In this document: piece after piece, positions 50,234-59,308 of the stretch
Numbering within the stretch: the stretch's first letter is position 1
Layout of the letters: each line of letters begins with the position of its first letter
Source of the DNA: an uncultured Bacteroidales bacterium
Lineage (GTDB): Bacteria; Bacteroidota; Bacteroidia; Bacteroidales; UBA932
DNA: 64,000 nt
Assembly (NCBI GenBank): GCA_944325505.1
Contig: CALVAJ010000004.1
Coordinates: forward strand, 49,162 to 113,161
Direction: 5' to 3'
Position numbers and translations under genes: made by a program
Notes under the pieces: model-generated
What the model was told of the DNA's origin: nothing
What the model saw: only the letters and a program-made list of their open reading frames with translations
Databases searched by the model: none

Positions 50234-52399
50234 ATGCAGAAAATCTGTAAATACTTGTCATTCGGGGCAGTAGCCCTTCTGATTGTGTATATGTCCGTTG
50301 CATCGGTCCTGGAGAAGTTCTACGGGACCGATGCCGTCATGAAATGGGGATACCATTCCCCTGTGTTTCTCGCCCTTTGGGCAGCAGCTGCTTTGTCGGG
50401 AGCGGTTTATCTGTATTTCAGGATTATAAAGGGCAGGAGCCGGAAGAGGATTCCGTTCTCCGTTATAGGTATCCATCTGGCGTTCATCCTGATATTGGCA
50501 GGGGCTTTAGTGTCGCATGTGACTGGAGAGCAGGGCATTCTTCACCTCAGGGAAGGTGATGGCCCTGTACGGGAATACAGTCTGGATGACGGTACTGTGT
50601 CGGCCTTGCCTTTTTCAGTGGAGCTGAAGGATTTCAGGATTGAATATTATCACGGATCGGGAGCTCCGAGTGACTATGTCAGTACGATAGGAGTCGTGTC
50701 GCAGGACGGGGACTTGGAGGCTGCCGTTGCCATGAACAGGATTTTCAGGTATATGGGCTACAGGTTCTATCAGGCATCATATGATGATGACGGTATGGGG
50801 TCTACCTTGTCGGTAAGCCATGATCCTGCAGGAGTGGCGGTGACATATGCGGGATATGTTCTTCTGCTATTGTGCATGGCCGGGTTCTTTTTCCAGCGTG
50901 ACAGCGGGTTCAGAACGGCTCTGAGGCAGCTGTCGGGGAAGGCTGCCATTCTGGCGGCAGCTTTCCTCCTACCGGCTTTTTCAGCAGGTGCGGCAGCTTC
51001 AGACGGGTCTGCCGGGGCTGTGTCAGGAAAAGAGCTTCCAAAACATCTTCCGGAAGAGACTGCCAGGGAATACGGCCGCATGTATGTCTATTACAACGAC
51101 AGAATCTGTCCGATGCAGACCCTGGCACGGGATTTTACCATGAAACTTTACGGCAGATCCTCCTACAGGGGACTTTCTGCCGAGCAGGTGCTGACAGGCT
51201 GGATATTCTTTCATAACAGCTGGCAGGATACTGCAGTACAGGATACCGGAGGCAGTGAGAAAGCCCGGATGAAAGCCCGTGACAGAGAAGAGGCCATCAT
51301 GCTGGTATGTTCCGCCCGTCTGCTTAAAATCTTCCCTTATGAGGACAGGGACGGCAAGGTGACATGGTATTCTTCTGTGGACAATCTTCCGTATGAGATG
51401 GATGAGGACCAGTGGATTTTCGTGCGCAAGGTAATGTCCCTTGCCGGAGAATCCATAATGAAGAAGGATTTTTCCGCGGCCGCCGAGATCTTCGGCAAGA
51501 TCCGTGAATACCAGAGGAAAACGGCAGATGGCGTACTCCCGGACGATGCCCGTATTGCGGCGGAGCGGATATATAATGCTCTGGAACGTCCGAAAGCTGC
51601 TTCCATGCTGTGTCTTGTGGCGGGTCTGTTCCTGTTTGTCATTGCCTGTTTCCGCCGGCAGGACTGCCGTCTTTCCCAGGTGCGGAAGAAAGGGGAGGAT
51701 GCGGTAAATGCCATCGCCTTTATCCTGTCGGTAGTGCTGTCCGTCTATCTTACCGCCGTTTTCATCCTGCGCTGGTATATTTCGGGACATATTCCGATGT
51801 CCAACGGATTTGAAACTATGGTGCTTCTCGCCTGGAACACGATGATGCTCACCGTCTTTATGGGGAAGAGGTTCCCACTTGTCCGGCCGTTCGGTTTCCT
51901 GCTTGCCGGATTCGCCCTCCTGGTGGCGTCCTTCGGGGAGTCAGACCCGCAGATTACGCATATGATGCCGGTCCTGTCATCCCCGCTGCTTTCAGTGCAT
52001 GTGATGTGCATGATGATATCATATACACTTCTCGGTCTTGTCATGCTGAACAGCCTGCTTGCGCTTGTGCGTCATTACAGCTCGGGAGAAACATCCTTGT
52101 CCGGCTGTGCCCTGTCCCGTGTGGTGCTGTACCCTGCCGTCTTCTTCCTTGCCGCCGGCACTTTCCTCGGTGCCGTCTGGGCCAATGTCTCATGGGGCCG
52201 CTACTGGGCTTGGGACCCTAAGGAAGTGTGGGCGCTGATCACTCTTCTGGTCTATGCATTCGCCCTTCATGGAGGTTCTCTGAAAGCATTTCGCTCCCCG
52301 GTGTTCTTCCACTGGTTCTGCCTCTTTGCTTTCCTGTGCGTTGTCATAACATATTTCGGAGTGAATTTCTTCCTCGGCGGGCTGCACAGCTATGCATAA
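50234..52399 (+). CDS. ccsBA: cytochrome c biogenesis protein CcsBA (System II fusion)
   Basis: 721 residues with two parts. The N-terminal ResB/CcsB-like part (1 to about 230) has membrane segments, and a soluble domain reaches to about 450. The CcsA part (about 490-721) has the WWD haem-binding segment WANVSWGRYWAWDPKEVWALI and a conserved His in SVHVMCMMISYTLLG and ALHGGSLKAF. CcsBA carries haem across the inner membrane and ligates it to CxxCH apocytochromes. It directly follows the diheme gene, suggesting a dedicated maturation role. The central soluble segment is longer than in most CcsBA proteins. Confidence 0.9.
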   Translation: MQKICKYLSFGAVALLIVYMSVASVLEKFYGTDAVMKWGYHSPVFLALWAAAALSGAVYLYFRIIKGRSRKRIPFSVIGIHLAFILILAGALVSHVTGEQGILHLREGDGPVREYSLDDGTVSALPFSVELKDFRIEYYHGSGAPSDYVSTIGVVSQDGDLEAAVAMNRIFRYMGYRFYQASYDDDGMGSTLSVSHDPAGVAVTYAGYVLLLLCMAGFFFQRDSGFRTALRQLSGKAAILAAAFLLPAFSAGAAASDGSAGAVSGKELPKHLPEETAREYGRMYVYYNDRICPMQTLARDFTMKLYGRSSYRGLSAEQVLTGWIFFHNSWQDTAVQDTGGSEKARMKARDREEAIMLVCSARLLKIFPYEDRDGKVTWYSSVDNLPYEMDEDQWIFVRKVMSLAGESIMKKDFSAAAEIFGKIREYQRKTADGVLPDDARIAAERIYNALERPKAASMLCLVAGLFLFVIACFRRQDCRLSQVRKKGEDAVNAIAFILSVVLSVYLTAVFILRWYISGHIPMSNGFETMVLLAWNTMMLTVFMGKRFPLVRPFGFLLAGFALLVASFGESDPQITHMMPVLSSPLLSVHVMCMMISYTLLGLVMLNSLLALVRHYSSGETSLSGCALSRVVLYPAVFFLAAGTFLGAVWANVSWGRYWAWDPKEVWALITLLVYAFALHGGSLKAFRSPVFFHWFCLFAFLCVVITYFGVNFFLGGLHSYA

Positions 52400-52472
52400 G
52401 GAGCACTCTGCTCCGGAGGAATCCGGAATGTCGCCGGAGAGTGACGGATTTGTGGATTTTTTATTGACAATA

Positions 52473-52505
52473 TCAAACAACATCGCGAAAAATTATTTAC
52501 ATTTG
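52473..52505 (+). promoter_or_regulatory. promoter of korAB
   Basis: ATTG at 52473-52476 and TACATTTG at 52498-52505 with 21 bases between; the ATG of korA is 40 bases later. Confidence 0.65.
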
Positions 52506-52545
52506 TGTGCTTTTAACCAATATTTGATTATAGATTTTAATCGAC

Positions 52546-54378
52546 ATGCAACACAAAGTAATAGATACTACGGATGTTGTGATCAGATTTGCAGGAGATT
52601 CGGGAGACGGCATGCAGCTTACCGGATCTCTTTTTGCTGATATGTCAGCGATTTACGGGAATGCCCTCTCTACATTCCCGGATTTTCCTGCAGAGATCAG
52701 GGCTCCGCACGGTACCGTTTCGGGGGTTTCCGGCTTCCAGGTCCACATAGGAAGCGAGGATGTCAATACTCCCGGAGACTACTGCGACCTTCTTGTCGCA
52801 ATGAACCCGGCCGCGCTCAAGGCAAATGCAAAATGGCTCAAGAGAACGGCGATGGTGATTCTGGATGCCGGCACTTTTGACGAGACAGGTCTGAAGAAAG
52901 CCTGCTTTACAGGGGATCCGGTCGAGGAACTGAATATAGGGGACAGGACCATTATCGCTGCGGATATCACGGCATTGACGGAAGAGAGTCTTAAGGACAG
53001 CGGCCTGGATATCAAGACAGTACACAAGTGCAAGAACATGTTCGCCCTCGGCATGGCCTGTTTCATTTACAGCCGTCCGGTGGAATACATACACAACTAT
53101 CTTGAAAAGAAGTTCCGAAAGAAGCATCCGGAACTGATTGCCCCGAATGAAAAGGTTGTCAGCGACGGATATAATTACGCGGCGAATATCCAGGCCATAC
53201 CGAACACATATGTCGTTGAGCCTGCGCATAAGAAAAAGGGACTCTACAGGAACATTACCGGAAACCAGGCTATAGCGTGGGGACTTCTGGCCGCTGCGGA
53301 AAAATCGGGGAGGCCGCTTTTCTGCGGCTCGTATCCTATCACGCCGGCAACGGCCATCCTTGAAGAACTTGCCCTGCATAAGAGCCTTCATGCCACGACA
53401 CTGCAGGCGGAAGACGAGATAGCAGGCATATGTACCGCCATCGGAGCCGCTTTTGCCGGGGATCTGGCGGTTACAACCACCTCCGGTCCGGGGCTTTCCC
53501 TGAAGTCCGAGGCCCTTGGACTCGCAGTCATGACGGAACTGCCTCTGGTCGTGGTGGATGTACAGAGAGCCGGTCCTTCTACGGGAATACCTACCAAAAC
53601 CGAGCAGACAGACCTTAACCAGGCACTGTACGGGCGTAATGGAGAGTGTCCTATAGCCGTTATGGCCGCACATTCTCCGGCCCATTGCTTTGATGCCGCA
53701 TTCATGGCCTCAAAACTTGCCATGGAGCATATGATGCCGGTGATCCTCCTGTCGGAAGGATTTCTCGGAAACGGTTCGGAGCCGTGGCTCATCCCGTCGA
53801 TGTCGGATTATCCTGAAATAAAGCCTCCTTTTGCACAGAAACTTACCGGACCGTTCTTCCCGTTTGAAAGGGATTCCAGGACGATGGCCCGCAGATGGGC
53901 TCTCCCCGGGCAGCGGGGATTCGAGCACAGGGTCGGCGGGCTGGAGAAGAACCATCAGGGCGTACTTTCTTCCGATCCGGTGAATCATGCGACCATGGTA
54001 CGTGAACGCGCCGAAAAAGTGGCCAGGCTTGCGGATTACATTCCGGAGCTGAAAGTCAACGGACCTTCTTCCGGGAAGCTCCTGGTAGTGGGATGGGGCG
54101 GAACATACGGCCATCTGCTCTCGGCCGTAACCCAGGTCAGGGCTTCAGGCAAGGAGGTGAGCTATGCGCATTTCGATTTCATCAATCCGCTTCCGCGCAA
54201 TACGAAAGAAGTCTTCGGAGGATTCGATAAGATTCTCGTCTGCGAGCTTAACAGCGGACATTTCGCAGGTTATCTCAGGAATATCCTTCCTAAACATAAA
54301 TATTTGCAGTACAACAAAGTGCAGGGACAGCCGTTCCTCGTTCAGGAACTTGTCTCGGCTATAAACTTCGCACTATAG
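52546..54378 (+). CDS. korA: 2-oxoacid:ferredoxin oxidoreductase, fused gamma-alpha subunit
   Basis: 610 residues. The first 190 residues are the gamma domain (RFAGDSGDGMQLTGSLFAD, FPAEIRAPHGTVSG); then the alpha domain carries GNQAIAWGLLAAAEKSG, CGSYPITPATAILEELA, TTSGPGLSLKSEALGLAVM and VVVDVQRAGPSTGIPTKTEQ, the pyrimidine-binding Glu region. With KorB it oxidatively decarboxylates 2-oxoacids, usually 2-oxoglutarate to succinyl-CoA, reducing ferredoxin. Other 2-oxoacids (for example, branched-chain) are possible given Ptb/Buk in the window. The gap to korB is two bases. Confidence 0.93.
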   Translation: MQHKVIDTTDVVIRFAGDSGDGMQLTGSLFADMSAIYGNALSTFPDFPAEIRAPHGTVSGVSGFQVHIGSEDVNTPGDYCDLLVAMNPAALKANAKWLKRTAMVILDAGTFDETGLKKACFTGDPVEELNIGDRTIIAADITALTEESLKDSGLDIKTVHKCKNMFALGMACFIYSRPVEYIHNYLEKKFRKKHPELIAPNEKVVSDGYNYAANIQAIPNTYVVEPAHKKKGLYRNITGNQAIAWGLLAAAEKSGRPLFCGSYPITPATAILEELALHKSLHATTLQAEDEIAGICTAIGAAFAGDLAVTTTSGPGLSLKSEALGLAVMTELPLVVVDVQRAGPSTGIPTKTEQTDLNQALYGRNGECPIAVMAAHSPAHCFDAAFMASKLAMEHMMPVILLSEGFLGNGSEPWLIPSMSDYPEIKPPFAQKLTGPFFPFERDSRTMARRWALPGQRGFEHRVGGLEKNHQGVLSSDPVNHATMVRERAEKVARLADYIPELKVNGPSSGKLLVVGWGGTYGHLLSAVTQVRASGKEVSYAHFDFINPLPRNTKEVFGGFDKILVCELNSGHFAGYLRNILPKHKYLQYNKVQGQPFLVQELVSAINFAL

Positions 54379-54380
54379 CT

Positions 54381-55397
54381 ATGACCGGATATACATTCCA
54401 GGATTTCAAGAGCGACCAGGAAGTGAGGTGGTGTCCCGGCTGCGGAGACCACGCAGTACTTGCGGCCCTGCAGAGAGCCATGCCGAAAGTGGCGGAGGCT
54501 CTGGGCTATGAGAAAGAGCGTTATGTGGTAGTGTCGGGTATCGGCTGTTCTTCCAGACTGCCGTACTATATGAATACATATGGTTTCCACAGTATCCACG
54601 GCCGCGCGACAGCCATTTCCACAGGTATAAAGGTCGCCAATCCGGACCTTACCGTCTGGCAGGCCTGCGGTGACGGGGACGCGCTCGCCATCGGAGGGAA
54701 CCATTTCATCCATGCAATACGCAGGAATGTGGATATCAACATTATCCTGTTCAACAACCAGATATACGGCCTTACCAAAGGCCAGTATTCCCCGACCTCA
54801 AAGTTCGGGGCCATCACCAAGACATCCCCATACGGTACGGTAGAGCATCCTTTCAATCCAGGCAGCCTCGTCCTCGGAGCCAAAGGCACTTTCTTTGCCC
54901 GCGGGCTGGACTGCGAACTCAAGCTGAATGAGGAGATAATGGTGGCGGCAGCCACCCATAACGGCACGTCCGTCATGGAGATGCTGACCAACTGCGTGAT
55001 ATTCAATGACGGCGCTCATTCTGCAATATCTGACAAGGAATACCGCTCCGACAGGACCATCGTCCTCAGACACGGCGAGAAAATGATATTCGGCAAGAAC
55101 CGCGACAAGGGTCTCGTCCTTGATGGACTCCGTCTTAAAGTCGTGACTATCGGTGAAAAAGGAATCACAGAGGATGATATCCTGACTCATGACGCCCATT
55201 CCGACAATATCGGTATCCACATGATGCTCGCAGATATGAAATATCCGGAATATCCTGTGGCTTTGGGGGTTATACGTGACGTGGCTGATGTTACATACGA
55301 CGGCGGAGTCCGTATGCAGGCGGAGCAGGTAACGGCCAAATCGCATATACACTGTGTGGATGAGCTTCTGCGCAGCGGTTCCACCTGGGAGGTATAA
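54381..55397 (+). CDS. korB: 2-oxoacid:ferredoxin oxidoreductase beta subunit
   Basis: 338 residues. The thiamine-diphosphate site is seen as GDGDALAIGGNHFIHAIRRN with FNNQIYGLTKGQYSPTS. WCPGCGDHAVLAALQRAMP gives two conserved cysteines, and GIGCSSRLPYY a third. The subunit binds TPP and an Fe-S cluster. It is coupled to korA. A hairpin with a T-run lies just after it, ahead of gdhA. Confidence 0.94.
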   Translation: MTGYTFQDFKSDQEVRWCPGCGDHAVLAALQRAMPKVAEALGYEKERYVVVSGIGCSSRLPYYMNTYGFHSIHGRATAISTGIKVANPDLTVWQACGDGDALAIGGNHFIHAIRRNVDINIILFNNQIYGLTKGQYSPTSKFGAITKTSPYGTVEHPFNPGSLVLGAKGTFFARGLDCELKLNEEIMVAAATHNGTSVMEMLTNCVIFNDGAHSAISDKEYRSDRTIVLRHGEKMIFGKNRDKGLVLDGLRLKVVTIGEKGITEDDILTHDAHSDNIGIHMMLADMKYPEYPVALGVIRDVADVTYDGGVRMQAEQVTAKSHIHCVDELLRSGSTWEV

Positions 55398-55408
55398 ATT
55401 CATATAAT

Positions 55409-55457
55409 AAGGCGATTTCTGCGTTGTGCTTCGTGCGTCGCACGCCTTAATTTTTTT
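55409..55457 (+). terminator. terminator after korAB
   Basis: AAGGCG (55409-55414) pairs with CGCCTT (55443-55448); an inner TGCG (55420-55423) pairs with CGCA (55439-55442), and seven T residues end the structure. It could also lie in the gdhA leader, 38 bases before that ATG. Confidence 0.65.
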
Positions 55458-55494
55458 GATATGATAAAAATGAACTTTTAATAACCAATAAATT

Positions 55495-56832
55495 ATGAAT
55501 ACCAATGAGATTATGGCCCGTCTCCAGGCCAAGTACGGAAACGAGAAGGAGTATCTTCAGGCCGTGCGTGAAGTGTTGGAGACAGTCGAGGAAGAATATA
55601 ACAGACATCCTGAATTCGAGGCCGCCAGGATAGTAGAGCGTATCGTCGAGCCTGACAGGATATTCACATTCAAGGTAACATGGGTCGATGACAACGGCGA
55701 AATCCAGACCAACACCGGATACCGCGTACAGTTCAACAACGCCATCGGTCCGTACAAGGGCGGACTCCGTTTCCATCCTTCGGTAAATCTCTCCATCCTT
55801 AAGTTCCTGGGATTCGAGCAGACATTCAAGAATGCGCTTACGACCCTTCCTATGGGTGGCGGAAAAGGAGGTTCTGACTTCAACCCTAAAGGCAAGTCGG
55901 ATGCCGAAATCATGCGTTTCTGCCAGGCTTTCATGCTTGAGCTCTGGAGAAACATCGGTCCTGATACGGATGTCCCTGCAGGCGATATCGGAGTCGGCGG
56001 CCGTGAGATCGGATTCCTTTACGGAATGTACAAGAAGCTCGCGCGCGAGCATACCGGCGTCCTTACCGGGAAAGGCATGACATGGGGAGGTTCCCTTATC
56101 CGTCCGGAAGCTACAGGCTTCGGTGCCGTATATTTCGTCCAGCATATGCTCCATCTCCAGGGCAAGGACATCAAAGGCAAGACTGTAGCCATTTCCGGGT
56201 TCGGCAATGTGGCATGGGGCGCCGCTACCAAGGCGACACAGCTCGGAGCCAAGGTTATTGCCATTTCAGGTCCTGACGGGGCCATCTATGATCTGGAAGG
56301 CATGAACGACGAGAAGATTGCATATATGCTGGAACTCCGCGCATCGAACAATGATGTTGTCGCTCCGTTTGCGGAGAAATTCCCTTCCGCTACATTCTAC
56401 CCTGGCAAGAAAGCCTGGAGCATAAAATGTGACATCGCGATGCCTTGCGCATTCCAGAACGAGCTTACTGGCGCCGATGCAGAAGAACTTATCAAAAACG
56501 GCACATGGTGCTGTGCAGAGGTTTCCAATATGGGATGTACTCCAGAGGCTATCGAGGCATTCCAGAAGGCAAGGATAATGTTCGCTCCGGGCAAGGCCGT
56601 AAATGCCGGCGGAGTCGCCACTTCCGGACTCGAAATGACCCAGAACGCGATGCATATAAGCTGGAGTGCGGAAGAGGTCGACAGCAAACTCCATGAAATC
56701 ATGGCGAATATCCACCATGCCTGCGTGGAACATGGTCAGGAGCCTGACGGATATATCAACTATGTAAAAGGAGCCAATGTTTCAGGTTTCATGAAAGTGG
56801 CCCGCGCAATGCTTGAACAGGGGGTCATCTAA
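55495..56832 (+). CDS. gdhA: NADP-specific glutamate dehydrogenase
   Basis: 445 residues, normal for hexameric GDH. Core motifs: YRVQFNNAIGPYKGGLRFHPSVNLSILKFL, the catalytic-Lys loop PMGGGKGGSDFNPKGKSDAE, GDIGVGGREIGFLYG, and VAISGFGNVAWGAA, a Rossmann motif. It converts 2-oxoglutarate and ammonia to glutamate or the reverse. Its neighbour KorAB uses 2-oxoglutarate, so the two sit at the same branch point. No recognisable TAnnTTTG box was found upstream, so its promoter is unclear. Confidence 0.95.
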   Translation: MNTNEIMARLQAKYGNEKEYLQAVREVLETVEEEYNRHPEFEAARIVERIVEPDRIFTFKVTWVDDNGEIQTNTGYRVQFNNAIGPYKGGLRFHPSVNLSILKFLGFEQTFKNALTTLPMGGGKGGSDFNPKGKSDAEIMRFCQAFMLELWRNIGPDTDVPAGDIGVGGREIGFLYGMYKKLAREHTGVLTGKGMTWGGSLIRPEATGFGAVYFVQHMLHLQGKDIKGKTVAISGFGNVAWGAATKATQLGAKVIAISGPDGAIYDLEGMNDEKIAYMLELRASNNDVVAPFAEKFPSATFYPGKKAWSIKCDIAMPCAFQNELTGADAEELIKNGTWCCAEVSNMGCTPEAIEAFQKARIMFAPGKAVNAGGVATSGLEMTQNAMHISWSAEEVDSKLHEIMANIHHACVEHGQEPDGYINYVKGANVSGFMKVARAMLEQGVI

Positions 56833-56850
56833 AATCCGGCTCCATGTATG

Positions 56851-56914
56851 ATGACGGTGACTCAAAAGGGTAATTTCGTCGTTACACTTGAAATTCCTCC
56901 TTTTGAGTCGTCAT
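56851..56914. repeat. intergenic inverted-repeat element, short copy
   Basis: Arms GACTCAAAAGG (from 56859) and CCTTTTGAGTC (56899-56909), with outer ATGAC/GTCAT. The inner 29 bases match the ends of the longer copy at 59052-59160. It lies between the converging gdhA and Spy-like genes and may end both transcripts. Confidence 0.75.
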
Positions 56915-56923
56915 TTGTCGTTT

Positions 56924-57358
56924 CTATGGTCTGCCTTTTCTTTTTGACTCTATGGTCTGCCATTTGAAGAATTGTTCCGGAGTAAGGATTTTCTTCACTT
57001 TTTCCGTTTCTTTCTCTCTTGCGATGATTTCTTCTTCGGAAATCATGTCCGGAGGACCCTGTCTGTCACCGGGTCTGCCCTGCGGCGGCATGCCGTGACC
57101 CGGAGGCATCATTCCCGGACCTCCTACAGGCGGCCTCATGTTCTGCATTGCGGCCTGTTCGATGGCCTTTTCCGTCTTTTTGAACACTTTGTACAGTTTT
57201 TTGTACTGCTTTGTGTCCAGATTCAGCTCTTTCTGCATCCTCTCGGCCCTCATTTCCGCTTTCTTTACGGCTGATACCGGTTCCGGCGGCTGCGCCCCGG
57301 CCGAAACGGTGATGCACAAAGAAGCGCAGAGCGCCATCAGATAATTCAATTTTCCCAT
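56924..57358 (-). CDS. Spy/CpxP-like periplasmic protein (DUF4890-type)
   Basis: 144 residues. Signal peptide MGKLNYLMALCASLCITVSAGAQ. The mature part is a charged helix (AVKKAEMRAERMQKELNLDTKQYKKLYKVFKKTEKAI), a Met/Pro/Gly-rich loop (NMRPPVGGPGMMPPGHG), another helix, and LTPEQFFKWQ near the end, the LTxxQ motif found in Spy/CpxP. Such proteins are ATP-independent periplasmic chaperones or sensors. The Met- and His-containing loop could bind metal, which is inference. It sits alone on the minus strand. Confidence 0.78.
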   Translation of the reverse strand: MGKLNYLMALCASLCITVSAGAQPPEPVSAVKKAEMRAERMQKELNLDTKQYKKLYKVFKKTEKAIEQAAMQNMRPPVGGPGMMPPGHGMPPQGRPGDRQGPPDMISEEEIIAREKETEKVKKILTPEQFFKWQTIESKRKGRP

Positions 57359-57482
57359 AATAAAAACATTAATAAATTATTCCCCGATCCCGGGACGGAT
57401 ATAAAAATACCTTATCGGACGGTGAATAGAAAATTATATCTGCGTACAGGCGGATTTTTAAGACTGAAAGGTATATTTTACA

Positions 57483-57513
57483 GTTGTTTTTATCATAATT
57501 GTTGCTAAATTTG
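57483..57513 (+). promoter_or_regulatory. promoter of the DASS-family carrier gene
   Basis: GTTG at 57483-57486 and TAAATTTG at 57506-57513, spaced 19 bases. The first in-frame ATG (57499) is within this promoter, so the next one at 57559 is the start. Confidence 0.6.
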
Positions 57514-57558
57514 ATACCCGAAATTTTTAACCACTCACTAAAACACTGGACTGATAAT

Positions 57559-59007
57559 ATGACACAGCAGCTTCCCAAAGAGAGAAAATTCTCCCGGAAA
57601 CTCACGATAGCGCTGCCTATCGTGTTGGCAATCACCCTTTTCCTGTGGCTTGTTCCTACTTCGTTTTTCGGTATCGACGGACTTACCGTCACCGAGCAGA
57701 GGACCATAGCCATTTTTGTTTTTGCGGCGTTGATGTGGATGTTCGAGATCATCCCGACGTGGACCACTTCCGTTCTTATAATCGTGGTAATGCTGCTGAC
57801 CATTTCCGACAGCAGCCTCTCGTTCATGAAAGGTTCGGGGATTCCGGCCGAAATGGGAACTTTCGTGAGTTACAAGTCGATTCTTGCCACATTCGCCGAT
57901 CCGGTGATAATGCTGTTCCTTGGTGGATTCATCCTTGCGATAGCAGCGACGAAAGTCGGGATGGATGTCCAGCTGGCGCGTGTCCTGCTGAAGCCTTTCG
58001 GCAAGAAATCCGAGTTCGTCCTTCTCGGTTTCCTGATGGTAATAGGCATATTTTCAATGTTCATGAGCAATACGGCCACGGCCGCGATGATGCTGACTTT
58101 CCTGGCCCCTGTGCTGAAGACCCTACCGCCTGACGGCAAGGGCCGTATAGCACTGGCACTGGCTATCCCGATTGCAGCCAACCTCGGTGGAATCGGCACG
58201 CCTATCGGTACGCCGCCGAATGCGATTGCTTTCCAGTATCTCAACGATTCCCTTCACCTTGATGTAGGGTTCGGAGACTGGGCTTTCAGGATGATTCCAT
58301 ACGTGCTTGTAATGCTTTTCATCGCATGGCTTGTCCTGCTGAAACTGTATCCTTTCAAGCAGAAGACCATTGAACTCAAGATAGAAGGCGGCCGCGAAAA
58401 GGACTGGAAGACATACGTGGTATGGATTACCTTCGCTCTGACCATTCTGCTGTGGATGACTGAAAGCCTTACGAAACTCAATTCGAATGTTGTCGCCATG
58501 ATTCCCGTGGCCGTGTTCTGCGTCACCGGCATCATAACCAAAGATGACCTCAAGGAAATCAACTGGAGCGTGCTCTGGATGGTGGCCGGCGGTTTCGCCC
58601 TCGGGCTCGCGCTTACGAATACTGGGCTTGCGGAACATCTGGTGACATCCATACCGTTCGGGGAATGGCTGCCGATTATCGTTATACTGGTGTCAGGCTT
58701 TATCGGGTATTTCATTTCCAATTTCATATCGAATACCGCAGCTGCAAGCCTGATCGTTCCTATCCTCTGCGCTGTCAGCGTGGGTATGGGTGAAACTCTG
58801 GATCCTCTCGGTGGTTCGAAGACCCTGCTTATCGGAGCCGTGCTCTGTACTTCCCTGGCAATGCTTTTCCCTATCAGTACTCCGCCTAATGCCCTTGCGC
58901 ATTCGACAGGACTTGTCACTACCAAGGATATGACCAAGGTCGGACTTATCATAGGCCTTATCGGTTTTGTACTCGGGTATGCATTGTTGTTCCTGATAGG
59001 ATTCTGA
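57559..59007 (+). CDS. DASS (SLC13) family sodium:dicarboxylate symporter
   Basis: 482 residues from ATG 57559. Eleven or so membrane segments; the two SNT helical hairpins, MFMSNTATAAMML and ISNFISNTAAASLIVP, hold the substrate and sodium site of the VcINDY/SLC13 family. GGIGTPIGTPPNAIAFQYL and FPISTPPNALAHSTG are also diagnostic. It likely imports succinate, fumarate or related C4-dicarboxylates with Na+. It is flanked on both sides by copies of an intergenic repeat element. Confidence 0.9.
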   Translation: MTQQLPKERKFSRKLTIALPIVLAITLFLWLVPTSFFGIDGLTVTEQRTIAIFVFAALMWMFEIIPTWTTSVLIIVVMLLTISDSSLSFMKGSGIPAEMGTFVSYKSILATFADPVIMLFLGGFILAIAATKVGMDVQLARVLLKPFGKKSEFVLLGFLMVIGIFSMFMSNTATAAMMLTFLAPVLKTLPPDGKGRIALALAIPIAANLGGIGTPIGTPPNAIAFQYLNDSLHLDVGFGDWAFRMIPYVLVMLFIAWLVLLKLYPFKQKTIELKIEGGREKDWKTYVVWITFALTILLWMTESLTKLNSNVVAMIPVAVFCVTGIITKDDLKEINWSVLWMVAGGFALGLALTNTGLAEHLVTSIPFGEWLPIIVILVSGFIGYFISNFISNTAAASLIVPILCAVSVGMGETLDPLGGSKTLLIGAVLCTSLAMLFPISTPPNALAHSTGLVTTKDMTKVGLIIGLIGFVLGYALLFLIGF

Positions 59008-59051
59008 TAAAACAGATAGTCATAGATATAAGTAATTCTTTCAAGAGGGAC

Positions 59052-59160
59052 GACTCAAAAGGGTACTTTCTTCGTTACGCTTGATTCGAAAATCCTCATG
59101 TACGACGGTACACTGCGGTTTTCTCATCTTCGCAAGCCTAGAAATTCCTCCTTTTGAGTC
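59052..59160. repeat. intergenic inverted-repeat element, long copy
   Basis: Arms GACTCAAAAGG (59052-59062) and CCTTTTGAGTC (59150-59160) match those of the copy near 56.9 kb in the same orientation. The outer parts (GGGTA..TTTC.TCGTTAC.CTTGA and GAAATTCCTCC) are also shared, while 58 extra bases lie inside. It follows the DASS gene and precedes the promoter of the next barrel gene. Confidence 0.75.
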
Positions 59161-59244
59161 GCTCTCTCGCTTTCTTTGCAATCCTGAACGGAGGCGGAGT
59201 CCGGAGCCGGAATGTCCGCTTGATAGAATTCCAATAAAAAATAT

Positions 59245-59252
59245 TACCTTTG
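59245..59252 (+). promoter_or_regulatory. -7 element of the outer-membrane protein gene
   Basis: TACCTTTG, perfect TAnnTTTG, 57 bases before the ATG at 59309. The longer frame from 59261 begins at the probable transcription start. Confidence 0.5.
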
Positions 59253-59308
59253 GCCCCTGATTGAAACAAAATCGTAACATCGTACTGAAACCTTACATTC
59301 ATTTCGAT

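Noticed and set aside
52645-53685. Minus-strand open frame of 346 codons inside korA
   Set aside because: Antisense to a confidently identified gene, with Cys/Arg-rich translation and no domain.
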